From JAGIBJ01 sp032119595 (GTDB lineage Bacteria > Actinomycetota > Thermoleophilia > Solirubrobacterales > Solirubrobacteraceae): DNA of 64,000 bases. Location: the NCBI GenBank assembly GCA_032119595.1, contig JAUMBQ010000006.1, forward strand, positions 1,302,001-1,366,000. The letters run 5' to 3'. A program made the position numbers and the translations under genes. How positions within the stretch are numbered: the first letter of the stretch is position 1; every line of letters begins with the position of its first letter. This document shows, piece by piece, positions 9,309-17,666 of the stretch. Below the pieces are notes generated by a model, which did no database searches, had not been told where the DNA came from, and worked only from the letters and a program-made list of their open reading frames with translations.

Positions 9309-9836
9309 GTGATCAGGAGTGGTCTCAGGCTGCGGCCCGTGTCCCGCTCTCTCGTCACACGTCCTGCCTCCGCCCGCCTCGCTCTCCGCGCGCTTCCGCA
9401 TGCGCGGCTCGGGTCGGGCGTCCTCCTCACCGGCCTCGCGCTGGCCGCGGCCGGGGCAGTCACGCATTCCTCAATGCTGATCGCGCCGTTCGCGGCCACG
9501 GCCGCGCTCAAGCATGCCGCGCCCCACAGCGCACTGGCCCGCCCACGCAACGTGATCGGCGGCTACCTCGCTGGCGCGCTTGTCGGACTCGCGGTTGGCC
9601 TTGTCGCCGGCGAGAGCACGGTCGCGATGGCGGCCGCGACGGCGCTCGCGGCCGTCGTCATGTCGACGCTCGACATCGATCACCCGCCCGCGGTCGCGAT
9701 GGCGGTCGTCGCGCTGCAGGCTCCTACGCCCTGGGCGCTGCAGGTCGCGGCGGCCGGCGCGATCACCGTGACGCTCTCGACGGTCGTGCTCGCCCCAACG
9801 CTCCACCGGCGCCAGTACCCCCTGCGCGCCTGCTGA
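9309..9836 (+). CDS. HPP family integral membrane protein
   Basis: A 175-residue HPP-domain membrane protein. After a basic N-terminus it has four hydrophobic segments, with the family signature around STLDIDHPPAVAMAV (His-Pro-Pro) and the first-helix motif SSMLIAPFAATAALKHA. Plant and algal relatives act as plastid nitrite transporters; bacterial members are mostly uncharacterised. The GTG at 9309 is the only start that keeps the divergent spacing to the LysR gene. Likely regulated by that LysR protein. Confidence 0.85.
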   Translation: MIRSGLRLRPVSRSLVTRPASARLALRALPHARLGSGVLLTGLALAAAGAVTHSSMLIAPFAATAALKHAAPHSALARPRNVIGGYLAGALVGLAVGLVAGESTVAMAAATALAAVVMSTLDIDHPPAVAMAVVALQAPTPWALQVAAAGAITVTLSTVVLAPTLHRRQYPLRAC

Positions 9837-9840
9837 CCTG

Positions 9841-9876
9841 CAGCCGCAGCCGCAGCCGCAGCCGCAGCCGCAGCCA
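9841..9876. repeat. CAGCCG hexanucleotide tandem repeat
   Basis: Five perfect CAGCCG units followed by one CAGCCA unit, immediately after the HPP stop codon and before the ATG at 9952. On the other strand this is a CGGCTG repeat, prone to slippage; its position suggests a variable-length untranslated spacer. Confidence 0.85.
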
Positions 9877-9951
9877 GTGCCCGGCAGCCGGCTGCTGGGT
9901 CGTGGGCGAGCCCGACCGCAACTTCTTCCGACCCGGTGCATTGTGATCGCC

Positions 9952-11409
9952 ATGTCTCCCACCGTTCTTTGCGCGGGCCGGCCCACTCGCCGGTCAGGCC
10001 ACGCCAACGGGGCCGGCCGTGCGTCAATGGTCGCCGCGGTGGTCACCGCCGCTGCCTTTGTGGCGACGCCCGCCGTGGCCGCGACCGACACACCTCTCGC
10101 CACCACTCCGACCGCGCCGCCCGGCACGACGCCGACGGCCGCCGTCGGCGCGTGGACGGCCAGCGTCGCTCGGCCGCTGGTGGGCATGCCCACCATCAGG
10201 GACCTCGATCTCATCGCTGCCGGCAAGAACGCGACGCTCGCGCGCGTGGCGATCGAGCCCGTCGGCGTCGGACCTTCACGCCTGGCCTTCGCGTCGGTGG
10301 CCGCTGACGGAACGGTAGGCACGCTCCATGAGCCGAAGCAGTCCGTCGTCGGCGGCCCCGTATTCGACCGGCGGGGTCGCGGCACCGTCCTCCTCGGCCT
10401 CGCGAGCGGAGGCCTTGCCTGGTCGACGATGCGGGCCGACGGGACGATCAGCGCCCCGCACCAGTTGGGGAAGGCCGAATTCGGGGTCAGGCTTGCGGTC
10501 GATGCCGACGGAAACACCATCATCGCTTGGCTCGATCGCAACGCGCCGTTTGAAGACCGCGAGACCGGTGGATCGCGATTCCGGGTTCGCGTTGCCCTTC
10601 GTCCGGGCGGCGGGAGCATTCGCAAGCTCGAGACGCTGCCCATCAATCCCGCATACGAGGCGCCGGACCTCTCCGTCGCGGTCGGCGCTGGCGGGCGCGT
10701 GGTCGTGGCGATGGCCGAGACGCCCGCGGACGCCGCCAATCGCGTCGTCGCCTGGACGGGAAGCGTGCGCGGCGGGCTCGGTCCGAGGCAGACGGTCGGC
10801 CGCCAGGCGTCGAACACGTCGGTCTCGTCCGCGATGACGCCTGCGGGCGGTGTGGCCCTCGCGTGGGGTACGCAGAGCAAAGGCGAGGAGGTCAGTTCCG
10901 GGTGGCGAGTTCGAGCGTCGACCCTCGCACCTGGATCCAGTCGCTTCAGCGCGATGAAGGAACTCGACCCCGGCGGGCCGAAGAGCCTGCGCGAGGACGT
11001 CGTCATGGTGGTTCCCGACGAGGCGACCGGTGGCGCGCTGCTCGTGTGGGACAACCTTCGTCGTGGCGAGATCGAGGACGTCTCGATGGCGACGGTCAGT
11101 CGTCGCGGCAAGCTCTCGTCGCGTCGAACGCTGGCGTCCGACGCGACGGCCGCGAAGGTTGCGCTCGGTCCCCGTGGTGCCGCGATCGTGACCTGGATCG
11201 CTGGCGACCCGGCCCAAGGCAATGCGACCTATCGCGCGCCGGACCGGACCACCTTTGCGACGCCGGAGGAGGTGCCCGGAAGGCGCACCGGGATCTCGTG
11301 GCAGCCGTTCTTCTGGCCTAGCACCGGCCGGCTCGTGATGGCGGCGCTTCAGCCGCCCGCCGCCGAGGGTGGCGACCCGAGCCTGGTGATCGCGACGCGG
11401 GCCCGGTAG
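9952..11409 (+). CDS. Secreted protein of unknown function
   Basis: A 485-residue exported protein. The ATG at 9952 precedes a basic region and a hydrophobic core ending in AAAFVATPAVAA, a good signal peptide; a longer open frame upstream runs through the CAGCCG repeat and is not credible as protein. The body shows repeated beta-rich units of the form 'GGRVVVAMAETP..', 'GGVALAWGTQSKG', 'GGALLVWDNLRRG', 'GAAIVTWIAGD', each about 55 residues apart, suggesting a beta-propeller. No catalytic motif is visible. Short spacing from the HPP gene permits co-transcription. Confidence 0.7.
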   Translation: MSPTVLCAGRPTRRSGHANGAGRASMVAAVVTAAAFVATPAVAATDTPLATTPTAPPGTTPTAAVGAWTASVARPLVGMPTIRDLDLIAAGKNATLARVAIEPVGVGPSRLAFASVAADGTVGTLHEPKQSVVGGPVFDRRGRGTVLLGLASGGLAWSTMRADGTISAPHQLGKAEFGVRLAVDADGNTIIAWLDRNAPFEDRETGGSRFRVRVALRPGGGSIRKLETLPINPAYEAPDLSVAVGAGGRVVVAMAETPADAANRVVAWTGSVRGGLGPRQTVGRQASNTSVSSAMTPAGGVALAWGTQSKGEEVSSGWRVRASTLAPGSSRFSAMKELDPGGPKSLREDVVMVVPDEATGGALLVWDNLRRGEIEDVSMATVSRRGKLSSRRTLASDATAAKVALGPRGAAIVTWIAGDPAQGNATYRAPDRTTFATPEEVPGRRTGISWQPFFWPSTGRLVMAALQPPAAEGGDPSLVIATRAR

Positions 11410-11418
11410 CGCAGCTGG

Positions 11419-11637
11419 CTAGTGCTCGGCCCAGGCGAGCGTGAGCTGGCTCGCTCCGCCACTGGAGATCATCCGTACGGCGTCGGGATGCACGTAGCGA
11501 CGCTGGTCGGTGTCGGGGAGCGTGAAGCGCAGCATCGTGCCGGCCTCCTTGGCGCGCTCCCACCGACGCAGGACCTCGTCGGCGGTTCCGTCGACGGTGT
11601 GCGTGTGCGTGTCGATGGTGATGCTGGTGCGGTCCAT
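11419..11637 (-). CDS. Small conserved-looking hypothetical protein
   Basis: A 72-residue protein starting MDRTSITIDTHTHTVDG and ending in GGASQLTLAWAEH. Acidic/polar, no membrane segment or cysteine. It reads like a compact beta-alpha-beta domain and its codon pattern matches the neighbours. It is convergent with the secreted protein gene (stop codons 9 bp apart) and lies downstream of the ureohydrolase on the same strand with an 82-bp gap. I do not recognise a family. Confidence 0.55.
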   Translation of the reverse strand: MDRTSITIDTHTHTVDGTADEVLRRWERAKEAGTMLRFTLPDTDQRRYVHPDAVRMISSGGASQLTLAWAEH

Positions 11638-11719
11638 CCCTGAATCCTGGCGCATCGACCGGGCGGGGTTCCGCGACGGCGGCTGCAGCGCTCGGTGACC
11701 TCGTTCCGAGCCCGCGGCC

Positions 11720-12754
11720 TCAGCCCTGCTCGAGCCGACGCTGCGCGATGCCGGTGAGGATCTCGCGGACGGTGCGCTCGGCTACGAGCGCGGTGATGTC
11801 GCGCGAGCCGATGTTCGTTGGGGCGACCTCCACGATGTCGGCCCCGACGATCGGCAGGCGTCGCGCGATCTCGCGGGCGGCCCAGAGGAGGTCGGCGGAG
11901 GTCATGCCGCCGGGCTCGGGGGTGCCGGTGCCGGGAGCGAAGGCGGGGTCGAGCACGTCGATGTCGATGGAGATGAACACCGGTCCGGGGACCGCGGCTG
12001 GGGCGTCCGTCGCGGCCTGCGCCGGTGAACCGCTTAGGCCTCCGCCGGGTGACGAGAGTGCCGCGACGACCTGGTCGACGACCGTGCGGATGCCGAGATC
12101 GCGCACGTCGTGCATGAACCACGAGCGGATGCCGCGCTCGCGCTGCCAGGTCAGCTCCCGTTCGCCCGGCCAGTAGCCGCGCAGACCAATCTGGGCGTAG
12201 CGGGCGGGGTCGACGAACCCGTCCTCGACGAGCTTGTACATCGGCGTCCCGTGCGACAGCTTTGCACCGAAGACCTCCTCACCCGTGTCGGTGTGGGTGT
12301 CGAAATGCACGAGGCCGACGGGGCCGAAACGCTCGGCGCAGGCGCGGATGTCGGGCTCGGCGATCGAGTGGTCGCCGCCGAGGATGATCGGGATCACGCC
12401 CTGTGCGAGCACCTGCGACACGAGATCGTGGATCGCCTGATGTGAGGTGACGGGGTCGGCCGGGATGACCGGCGCATCGCCGAAGTCGATCACCTTCAGC
12501 ACCTCGCCGATCGCGTCGACCTTCGCCTCCAGGTGCGGCCCGGGCGGGCAGCTCGCGGCCCGGATCGCGCGCGGGCCGAAGCGGGCGCCGGGCGCGTCGC
12601 TGGTGAGGTCGTCCATCGGGGCGCCGATGATCGCGACGTCGGCGCCAGCGAGTTCGGCGGCGTCCTCGGTGTACGGGACTCCGGAGAACGTGAGGAGGCC
12701 GGCGTAGTCGGGCTTCTCGCCGTACTGAGCCCAGCGGCGCATCGGGTCGAGCAT
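11720..12754 (-). CDS. speB: Ureohydrolase of the arginase/agmatinase family
   Basis: A 344-residue binuclear manganese ureohydrolase. All metal-ligand motifs are present in order: GGDHS, HFDTHTD (the usual HxDAHxD with Thr for Ala), and SIDIDVLDPAFAPGTGTPEPGG, the last being strongly agmatinase-like. It should split agmatine or a related guanidino compound to urea and an amine (putrescine from agmatine). The segment PGGGLSGSPAQAATDAPAAVPG is an extra low-complexity loop before the third motif. The ATG at 12754 starts 10 bp after the stop of the upstream secreted-protein gene, so the two are probably co-transcribed although unrelated in role. Guanidinobutyrase or guanidinopropionase activity remains possible. 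Confidence 0.8.
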   Translation of the reverse strand: MLDPMRRWAQYGEKPDYAGLLTFSGVPYTEDAAELAGADVAIIGAPMDDLTSDAPGARFGPRAIRAASCPPGPHLEAKVDAIGEVLKVIDFGDAPVIPADPVTSHQAIHDLVSQVLAQGVIPIILGGDHSIAEPDIRACAERFGPVGLVHFDTHTDTGEEVFGAKLSHGTPMYKLVEDGFVDPARYAQIGLRGYWPGERELTWQRERGIRSWFMHDVRDLGIRTVVDQVVAALSSPGGGLSGSPAQAATDAPAAVPGPVFISIDIDVLDPAFAPGTGTPEPGGMTSADLLWAAREIARRLPIVGADIVEVAPTNIGSRDITALVAERTVREILTGIAQRRLEQG

Positions 12755-12764
12755 GGGAAGGGTT

Positions 12765-14678
12765 CTACCGCTTTCTGCGGGGGACCTCCAGCGCGTAGGT
12801 GATCGTTGCGGGTGCCGAGGCCGTGGCACTTGGCGCGGTCGCGACGGCCGTCAGCTCGTAGCGGCCGAGCGGGAGGGCGCGCCCCTTCGTGAGTCGGCCC
12901 TCGAATTGGATGTGGGTCGTCCCGGCGGCGGCCTGGATCGTCGCCGAGCCGGGAACCGTCCGTCGCAGCGTGCAGCGCGAGGCCTTCCGCTTTGCCTTGC
13001 CGGGGACGCAGCCGCCCTTGCTGCGCTTGCCGGTGGCGATTCGCTGGAGCGTGAACGTTACGGGCGCTGCCTGGTCGAGGGCGAACGAGAAGGTCCGTTT
13101 GGTGGACTTCGCCGAGACGACCTTGGGGAGCGCACTGCCGCGCCGCACCGTGCCGGTCGTCTTGCCATTGCGGAATTTCAGGGCGCTGAGCGTCGTCTTG
13201 GGTGGCGTCGGCGTCGGCGTCGGTGCAGGACCGGGGCTCGGGGTGGGCGTCGGCGCAGGCGTCGGCGGGAGGTCGACGATCGCGGCGACGACGCGGGTCG
13301 TCGCCGCGGTGCCCTGCACGAAGGCCGTGACGGCGCGCCCGTTGGCGGCGCCCGCGGTGTAGGGCGCGCTCGCGACGCCGAAGGCGGGATTGGAGAGCGT
13401 CTCGAGGGTGCCGTCGGCGGCGCCGCCGCGGATACGACCGAGCACCTGCGGCGTGGTTGGCGTCGGCGCGGAGAAGAACGCGACCAGCCCGGCGCCGTTG
13501 GCATCCAGCGCGACGGCAGCGCGGCCGGGCGCGGTGCTCGGTGGCGGCGCGGTGAACGTGGCGGGTGACCAGAGTCCGCCCGCGAGCGTGGCCGACTCCG
13601 TGCCGAACGGATCGAGCTGGCGGTAGGACGCGCCGAGGCCTTGGCCGGCTTCATTCAGCGCGATCCGCGGGAACTCGGCGCCCTGCGTGGTCACGGCAGG
13701 GATCCCGTCGATCGTTTGCGGCTCGCCGAAGGTCGTCCCGTCGAAGGTGCGCACGAGGGCGCGCGGGATTTGCTGTGGCGGGTTGTTGTAGGTGAAGGCG
13801 GCGCGGTAGCCGATCCAGGTGGTGCCGCCTGCGGTCGCGACGGTGCCCATGTCGTTGAACGCGGTGGTGCCAGCGTGGCCCTGGAAGGTCGGCACGGTCG
13901 ATTCGACGGCCGGGCCGATCTGCGTCGGGAGCAGGCCGGAGAGCCGGCGCGCGAAGAAGTGGTATTCGCCACCGACCGGGCTTTGGGTCCAGATCACCGT
14001 CGCCGTGTTGCCGGTGCCATCCACGGCAATCTTCGCGCCGCGCATCTCGCCGGGCTCGGGCTCATCGGTGTTGAGCACGCCACCGCCAGCGCCCGGCAGG
14101 TTCGGGTTGGGGAAGCCCGCGCCGACGGGCTGGAAGTTTGAACCCTGCACGAGGAACGCCCGCACGTGCTTGGCCTCCTGCACCGCCAGATAGCCGTTGC
14201 CGCCCGGCGCGAGGTCGAGCTGCGGATCTTTCCAACCGGCTGGATCGCCCTGCACCTGCTGTGGCGCAGCGAACGGCGTGGCACTGGAGACCTTGACGGC
14301 GGCGAACAGCTTCTCGGAGCCGGCGTCGCCATTCGGGAAGACCACCACGATGCGACCACCGTTGGCGACGGCGAGGGTCGGGTTGGTCGACGGCTTCGGT
14401 GCGCCCGGGATGCCATCGTCGACCTGCTCGGGGGTCGACCACGTGGTGCCATCGAGGACCGAGACGAACACGTGCGACTGCGCGCCGACCGTCTGGCGGA
14501 ACGCGAGTGCGGTGGTGCCGTCGGGGGCCGAGTCGACGCGCACGTCGTCGGCGCCGGCGAGATCGGCCGATGGGCCGGCCACGGAGGTCGTCGTCACGGC
14601 GGCGTGTCCGACGGACGGCGCAATCAGGATCGTGGCGAGGCTGGCGAGGAGAAGTCGCGTTGCGTTGGAGATGGACAT
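12765..14678 (-). CDS. Large secreted protein with Pro/Thr linker and C-terminal beta domain
   Basis: A 637-residue exported protein. The start at 14678 gives a signal peptide (ATRLLLASLATILIAPSVGHA). The body (about 30-480) contains repeated beta units rich in 'GRIVVVFPNGDAG'-type strands, compatible with a propeller. A PTPTPSPGPAPTPTPTPP linker follows, then a basic C-terminal domain with two Cys (GGCVPGKAKRKASRC) and a 'GRYELTAVATAP' ending. This last domain type recurs in many exported proteins of Thermoleophilia (from memory, not checked). Function unknown; cell-envelope association is inferred from the linker plus basic domain. Confidence 0.75.
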   Translation of the reverse strand: MSISNATRLLLASLATILIAPSVGHAAVTTTSVAGPSADLAGADDVRVDSAPDGTTALAFRQTVGAQSHVFVSVLDGTTWSTPEQVDDGIPGAPKPSTNPTLAVANGGRIVVVFPNGDAGSEKLFAAVKVSSATPFAAPQQVQGDPAGWKDPQLDLAPGGNGYLAVQEAKHVRAFLVQGSNFQPVGAGFPNPNLPGAGGGVLNTDEPEPGEMRGAKIAVDGTGNTATVIWTQSPVGGEYHFFARRLSGLLPTQIGPAVESTVPTFQGHAGTTAFNDMGTVATAGGTTWIGYRAAFTYNNPPQQIPRALVRTFDGTTFGEPQTIDGIPAVTTQGAEFPRIALNEAGQGLGASYRQLDPFGTESATLAGGLWSPATFTAPPPSTAPGRAAVALDANGAGLVAFFSAPTPTTPQVLGRIRGGAADGTLETLSNPAFGVASAPYTAGAANGRAVTAFVQGTAATTRVVAAIVDLPPTPAPTPTPSPGPAPTPTPTPPKTTLSALKFRNGKTTGTVRRGSALPKVVSAKSTKRTFSFALDQAAPVTFTLQRIATGKRSKGGCVPGKAKRKASRCTLRRTVPGSATIQAAAGTTHIQFEGRLTKGRALPLGRYELTAVATAPSATASAPATITYALEVPRRKR

Positions 14679-14860
14679 CACAGGCGCGACGCTACTCCGG
14701 GTTTGTCCAGGCGCCAAGGGCGTTCATGGCGAATTGGCATACCAACGGAATGTCATTGCTCGACCTTGGTGGCCTGCGCGAACGCTGACCCGTAACGTGT
14801 TTGGTGACCGGGCGCACAGTGCGCGGTCTGTCCCACCGAAACACCGTCCCACGGAGTCAC

Positions 14861-15625
14861 ATGAAGATCGAAGGAGTCGGCGCCATCGTCTTCGGCGGCG
14901 CATCCGGGCTCGGCGAGGCTACGGTCCGCCACCTGGCTGCTCAGGGTGCCAAGGTCGTGATCGCCGACATCGATCAGGAGCGCGCCCTGCGCGTTGCTGG
15001 TGAGTGCGGCGCGACGGCGATCCAGACCGATGTGCTCGACACCGAGCAGATCGTCGCCGCCGTCGAGGCCACGGCGGCGCTCTCGCCCGATGGTGTGCGG
15101 ATCGCCGTGATCTGCGCTGGCGTCGCGACGCCCGGCAAGCTCCTGGGTCGCCTCGGGCCGACGCGTCTTTCGTGGCACAAGCAAGTCATCGAGCTGAACC
15201 TCATCGGCAGCCTGAATGCGATCGGGCAGACGGCCGGCATCATGGCCGCGCAGGAGCCGACGGCCGATGGTGAGCGCGGCGTCTGCGTGATGACCGCGTC
15301 CGTGGCCGCGTATGACGGGCAGATCGGTCAGGTCGCGTATGCGGCCTCCAAGGCTGGTGTCGTCGGCATGACCTTGCCGATCGCCCGCGAGCTCGCGTCG
15401 TCTGGCGTGCGCGTCGTGACCGTCGCCCCGGGTCCGTTCGACACTCCGCTGATGGCTGGCTTGCCGGAGAAGGCGCAGGCGTCGCTGGAGGCTCAGGTGC
15501 CGTTCCCGTCGCGCTTTGGTCGGCCGCACGAGTACGCCGAACTCGTCGAGCACATCATCAAGAACCTCATGATCAACGGCGAGGTCATCCGCCTGGATGG
15601 CGCGCTGCGCATGGCGCCGCAGTAG
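14861..15625 (+). CDS. Short-chain dehydrogenase/reductase (3-hydroxyacyl-CoA dehydrogenase type)
   Basis: A 254-residue classical SDR. The cofactor motif GGASGLGEA lies near residue 11, Asp near 37 (VVIADIDQ) points to NAD rather than NADP, the N-A-G motif appears as CAG, and the catalytic Ser and Tyr-x-x-x-Lys are seen in TASVAAYDGQIGQVAYAASK. The C-terminal APGPFDTPLMAGLPEKAQ and GEVIRLDGALRMAPQ match type 2 3-hydroxyacyl-CoA dehydrogenases (HSD17B10 group). Expected role: NAD-dependent oxidation of 3-hydroxyacyl-CoA in beta-oxidation. ATG at 14861 has a weak upstream GGAG. A thiolase sits at 46888 but not in the same operon. Confidence 0.85.
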   Translation: MKIEGVGAIVFGGASGLGEATVRHLAAQGAKVVIADIDQERALRVAGECGATAIQTDVLDTEQIVAAVEATAALSPDGVRIAVICAGVATPGKLLGRLGPTRLSWHKQVIELNLIGSLNAIGQTAGIMAAQEPTADGERGVCVMTASVAAYDGQIGQVAYAASKAGVVGMTLPIARELASSGVRVVTVAPGPFDTPLMAGLPEKAQASLEAQVPFPSRFGRPHEYAELVEHIIKNLMINGEVIRLDGALRMAPQ

Positions 15626-15690
15626 AGCGGCGCTCCCGCGATCCGGGGCGCGGACCCTCTCTCGAAAAACGCCCGTCCCACAAGGTGTGA

Positions 15691-15761
15691 CTTCGTCCTA
15701 CGACGTCCTACGACGTCCTACGACGTCCTACGACGTCCTACGACGTGTGACGACGTAGGAC
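15691..15761. repeat. Decamer tandem repeat ending in its own inverted copy
   Basis: The unit CGACGTCCTA is present in four exact copies (15701-15740), flanked by a degenerate copy on the left (15691-15700). The last copy together with CGACGTAGGAC makes a hairpin: GTCCTACG (15735-15742) pairs with CGTAGGAC (15754-15761), with three more pairs inside. It is followed by GGCGGTTTT, so it may terminate the SDR transcript; on the other strand it lies beyond the methyltransferase stop. The 11-mer GTCCTACGACG recurs at 44107. Confidence 0.85.
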
Positions 15762-15867
15762 AGGCGGTTTTGCCAAGACCCCGTCACGGCGCTGGCGCAG
15801 CAAGACCCCTATGCGGCGGTGTCTCAACGAGAGTTGCCGGCGCGGCGGCTGGCTTGCCGCGAGTTGC

Positions 15868-16584
15868 CTACGCGGCAGTCGCTCGCAGGTAGGCCATCGA
15901 TCCGATCCGGTCGACGGCGACGCTGCCTGCGGGGAAGAGCTCGCGCGCGGTCGACTCGAGTTCGGCCGTGGAGCGCAGCGGGCCGAGCTCGCCGCGCTTG
16001 TGGAGCATCCGCAGGTACGGCGCCGAGATGCCGCCGCGGTCGGGGACGAGCATCGACGCGTAGAGCTTGCCGCCCGGCGCGAGCTGGTGGGTGAGCGCGG
16101 CGAGCGCGGCCCACGGCTCGTCGAGCACGTGGAGCATCGCGAAGCAGCCAATGGTCGGGAAGCTGCCGGGCTTCGTGGGGAGGTCGTTCAGGTCGGCCTG
16201 GAGGAGCGACGCACCAGCCGGACCGCCAGTCCGTTCCGCGGCCCGTTCGAGCATTCCGACGGAGCGGTCGACGAGCACGAGCGGTCGATCGCGCCCGGCG
16301 TAGACGGACGCCGTGAACAGCGCCGTGCCGCAGCCCGCGTCGAGGAACGGCCCATCTCCGTCGGCGAAGGCCTCGGCGGCAAACGCCGTGTACTGCGCAG
16401 GCTGTGTGCCCCAGATCAGCCGGTTGTAGAGCGGCGACCCGATGAGCCGGTCGTAGAACTTCGCCTTTCCGTCGTACGGCGCGCCCTCATTGGCAATCGC
16501 CAGCGCGCTGCGGACCCCACCATCGAGCGCCCGCAACGAGCGGTCTCCGGGAACAAGGGCGTCGAGATCCGCTGCGTGAGCCAC
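15868..16584 (-). CDS. Class I SAM-dependent methyltransferase
   Basis: A 238-residue methyltransferase. Motif I is FLDAGCGTALFTASVY (about residue 82), followed by the acidic strand end RPLVLVDRS (about 106) and motif IV-like FPTIGCFAMLHVLDEP; the C-terminal part is the usual methyltransferase sheet. The first 60 residues (YDGKAKFYDRLIGSPLYNRLIWG) resemble quinone/sterol-type small-molecule methyltransferases. The substrate is not evident from the context: it follows the MoxR-VWA operon on the same strand after a hairpin and 138 bp, so it is probably transcribed separately. Confidence 0.85.
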   Translation of the reverse strand: MAHAADLDALVPGDRSLRALDGGVRSALAIANEGAPYDGKAKFYDRLIGSPLYNRLIWGTQPAQYTAFAAEAFADGDGPFLDAGCGTALFTASVYAGRDRPLVLVDRSVGMLERAAERTGGPAGASLLQADLNDLPTKPGSFPTIGCFAMLHVLDEPWAALAALTHQLAPGGKLYASMLVPDRGGISAPYLRMLHKRGELGPLRSTAELESTARELFPAGSVAVDRIGSMAYLRATAA

Positions 16585-16660
16585 GCAGCGGATCCTCCTC
16601 GCTGCGAGGCCGTCGCGACTGTGCGGTTGGCACGTTCGACGCGTGGCCGAACGGGCTGGG

Positions 16661-16716
16661 AGCGGTGAGCGGCCAAAATCTGTAGCCAGGGCAGCAGGTT
16701 TTGGCCGCTCACCGCT
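16661..16716 (-). repeat. REP-like hairpin, copy 1, six bases after a stop codon
   Basis: A perfect 18-bp inverted repeat: AGCGGTGAGCGGCCAAAA (16661-16678) against 16699-16716, with a 20-nt loop. It starts just after the stop codon of the VWA gene (minus strand). A second copy with the same core GTGAGCGGCCA and a related loop containing CAGGGC is at 54622-54669, again at a minus-strand stop codon. Likely a repeated terminator-like or REP element. Confidence 0.85.
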
Positions 16717-16721
16717 GGGCC

Positions 16722-17666
16722 CTACGTCAGGCGCCCGCGGCGGCGGAGCGCCATCGCCAGTGCGGCCGCGAGGAAGAGGGCGCCGATGCCGGCGGCGCCG
16801 GCGGTGGCCTCGCGCTTCTCGGGCTTGGTGCCGAGCTTGCTGCCGACGGTCTTGTAGACGTTGTCGAGTTCGTCGGAATCGTCGGCGGTGAAGGCCTGGC
16901 CGCCCGAGATCTCGGCGATCTGGCGGAGGGTCTCGGGGTCCGGCGGCACGGCGCGCCGGAAGCCCGGCGACAGCTCGACGGTGCCATTCGGCGTGCCGAG
17001 CGCGACCGTCGAGATCGACACGCCGGCCTGCTTGGCCTTACGCGCGATCTCCAGCGGGTCGACGCCCTGCGAGGTCATCCCGTCCGACAGCAGCAGGATC
17101 GCGGAGGGCGCCGGATCGGTCTTGCTCTGCGTCGACTGCAGGCGCTCCAGCGCCGCAGCCAGCGCGTCGCCGGTCGCCGTGCCGCCACCGGCGGTGATGG
17201 CGCCGGCAGCATCGCGGATCTGTTCGCGGTCGGTGGTCGGATTCTCGAGCGACTCAACCGTGCTGGAATACGTCAGGAGCCCCACGCGCATCGCCTTGGG
17301 CACCTCGCCGAGGAACTTGTTCACGGCGTTGCGGGCCGCATCCAGGCGGGTCGGCGCGACATCGGTGGCCTGCATCGATCCGGACGCGTCGGTCACGAGC
17401 ATCACCGACGCCCGCTCCACCGGCACGGCCACCGTGACCTGCGGCTTGGCGAGCGCGAGTACGAGCGCGGCCACGGCCGTCGCCAGCAGCACGCCCGGAA
17501 GGACGCGACTGAGCTGAGACTCGCGAGGGAGCAGCGCCGCCAGCGTCCCGGCCGTGGGGAGCCTGACCGCGTACCGGCGGCGCCGCTTCCTCGCGAGCAC
17601 CGCAAGCAGCGCTCCGATCGGAATGATCAGCAGGGCAAGGAGGTAGATCGGATCGGCGAGGCTCAT
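16722..17666 (-). CDS. VWA domain membrane protein (BatA-like)
   Basis: A 314-residue membrane-anchored von Willebrand A protein. Two N-terminal membrane segments (YLLALLIIPIGALLAVLA; VLPGVLLATAVAALVLALA), then the VWA domain with an intact MIDAS: DASGSM, a Thr in the TTDREQ/GGGTATG loops and Asp in LLLSDGMTSQG; a C-terminal membrane helix (GIGALFLAAALAMAL) closes it. The arrangement matches BatA/BatB proteins of MoxR-VWA clusters. It is the last gene of moxR-DUF58-VWA, overlapping DUF58 by ATGA. Expected role: metal-dependent adhesion/scaffold at the membrane, worked on by the MoxR ATPase. A paralogue is at 29680. Confidence 0.9.
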   Translation of the reverse strand: MSLADPIYLLALLIIPIGALLAVLARKRRRRYAVRLPTAGTLAALLPRESQLSRVLPGVLLATAVAALVLALAKPQVTVAVPVERASVMLVTDASGSMQATDVAPTRLDAARNAVNKFLGEVPKAMRVGLLTYSSTVESLENPTTDREQIRDAAGAITAGGGTATGDALAAALERLQSTQSKTDPAPSAILLLSDGMTSQGVDPLEIARKAKQAGVSISTVALGTPNGTVELSPGFRRAVPPDPETLRQIAEISGGQAFTADDSDELDNVYKTVGSKLGTKPEKREATAGAAGIGALFLAAALAMALRRRGRLT

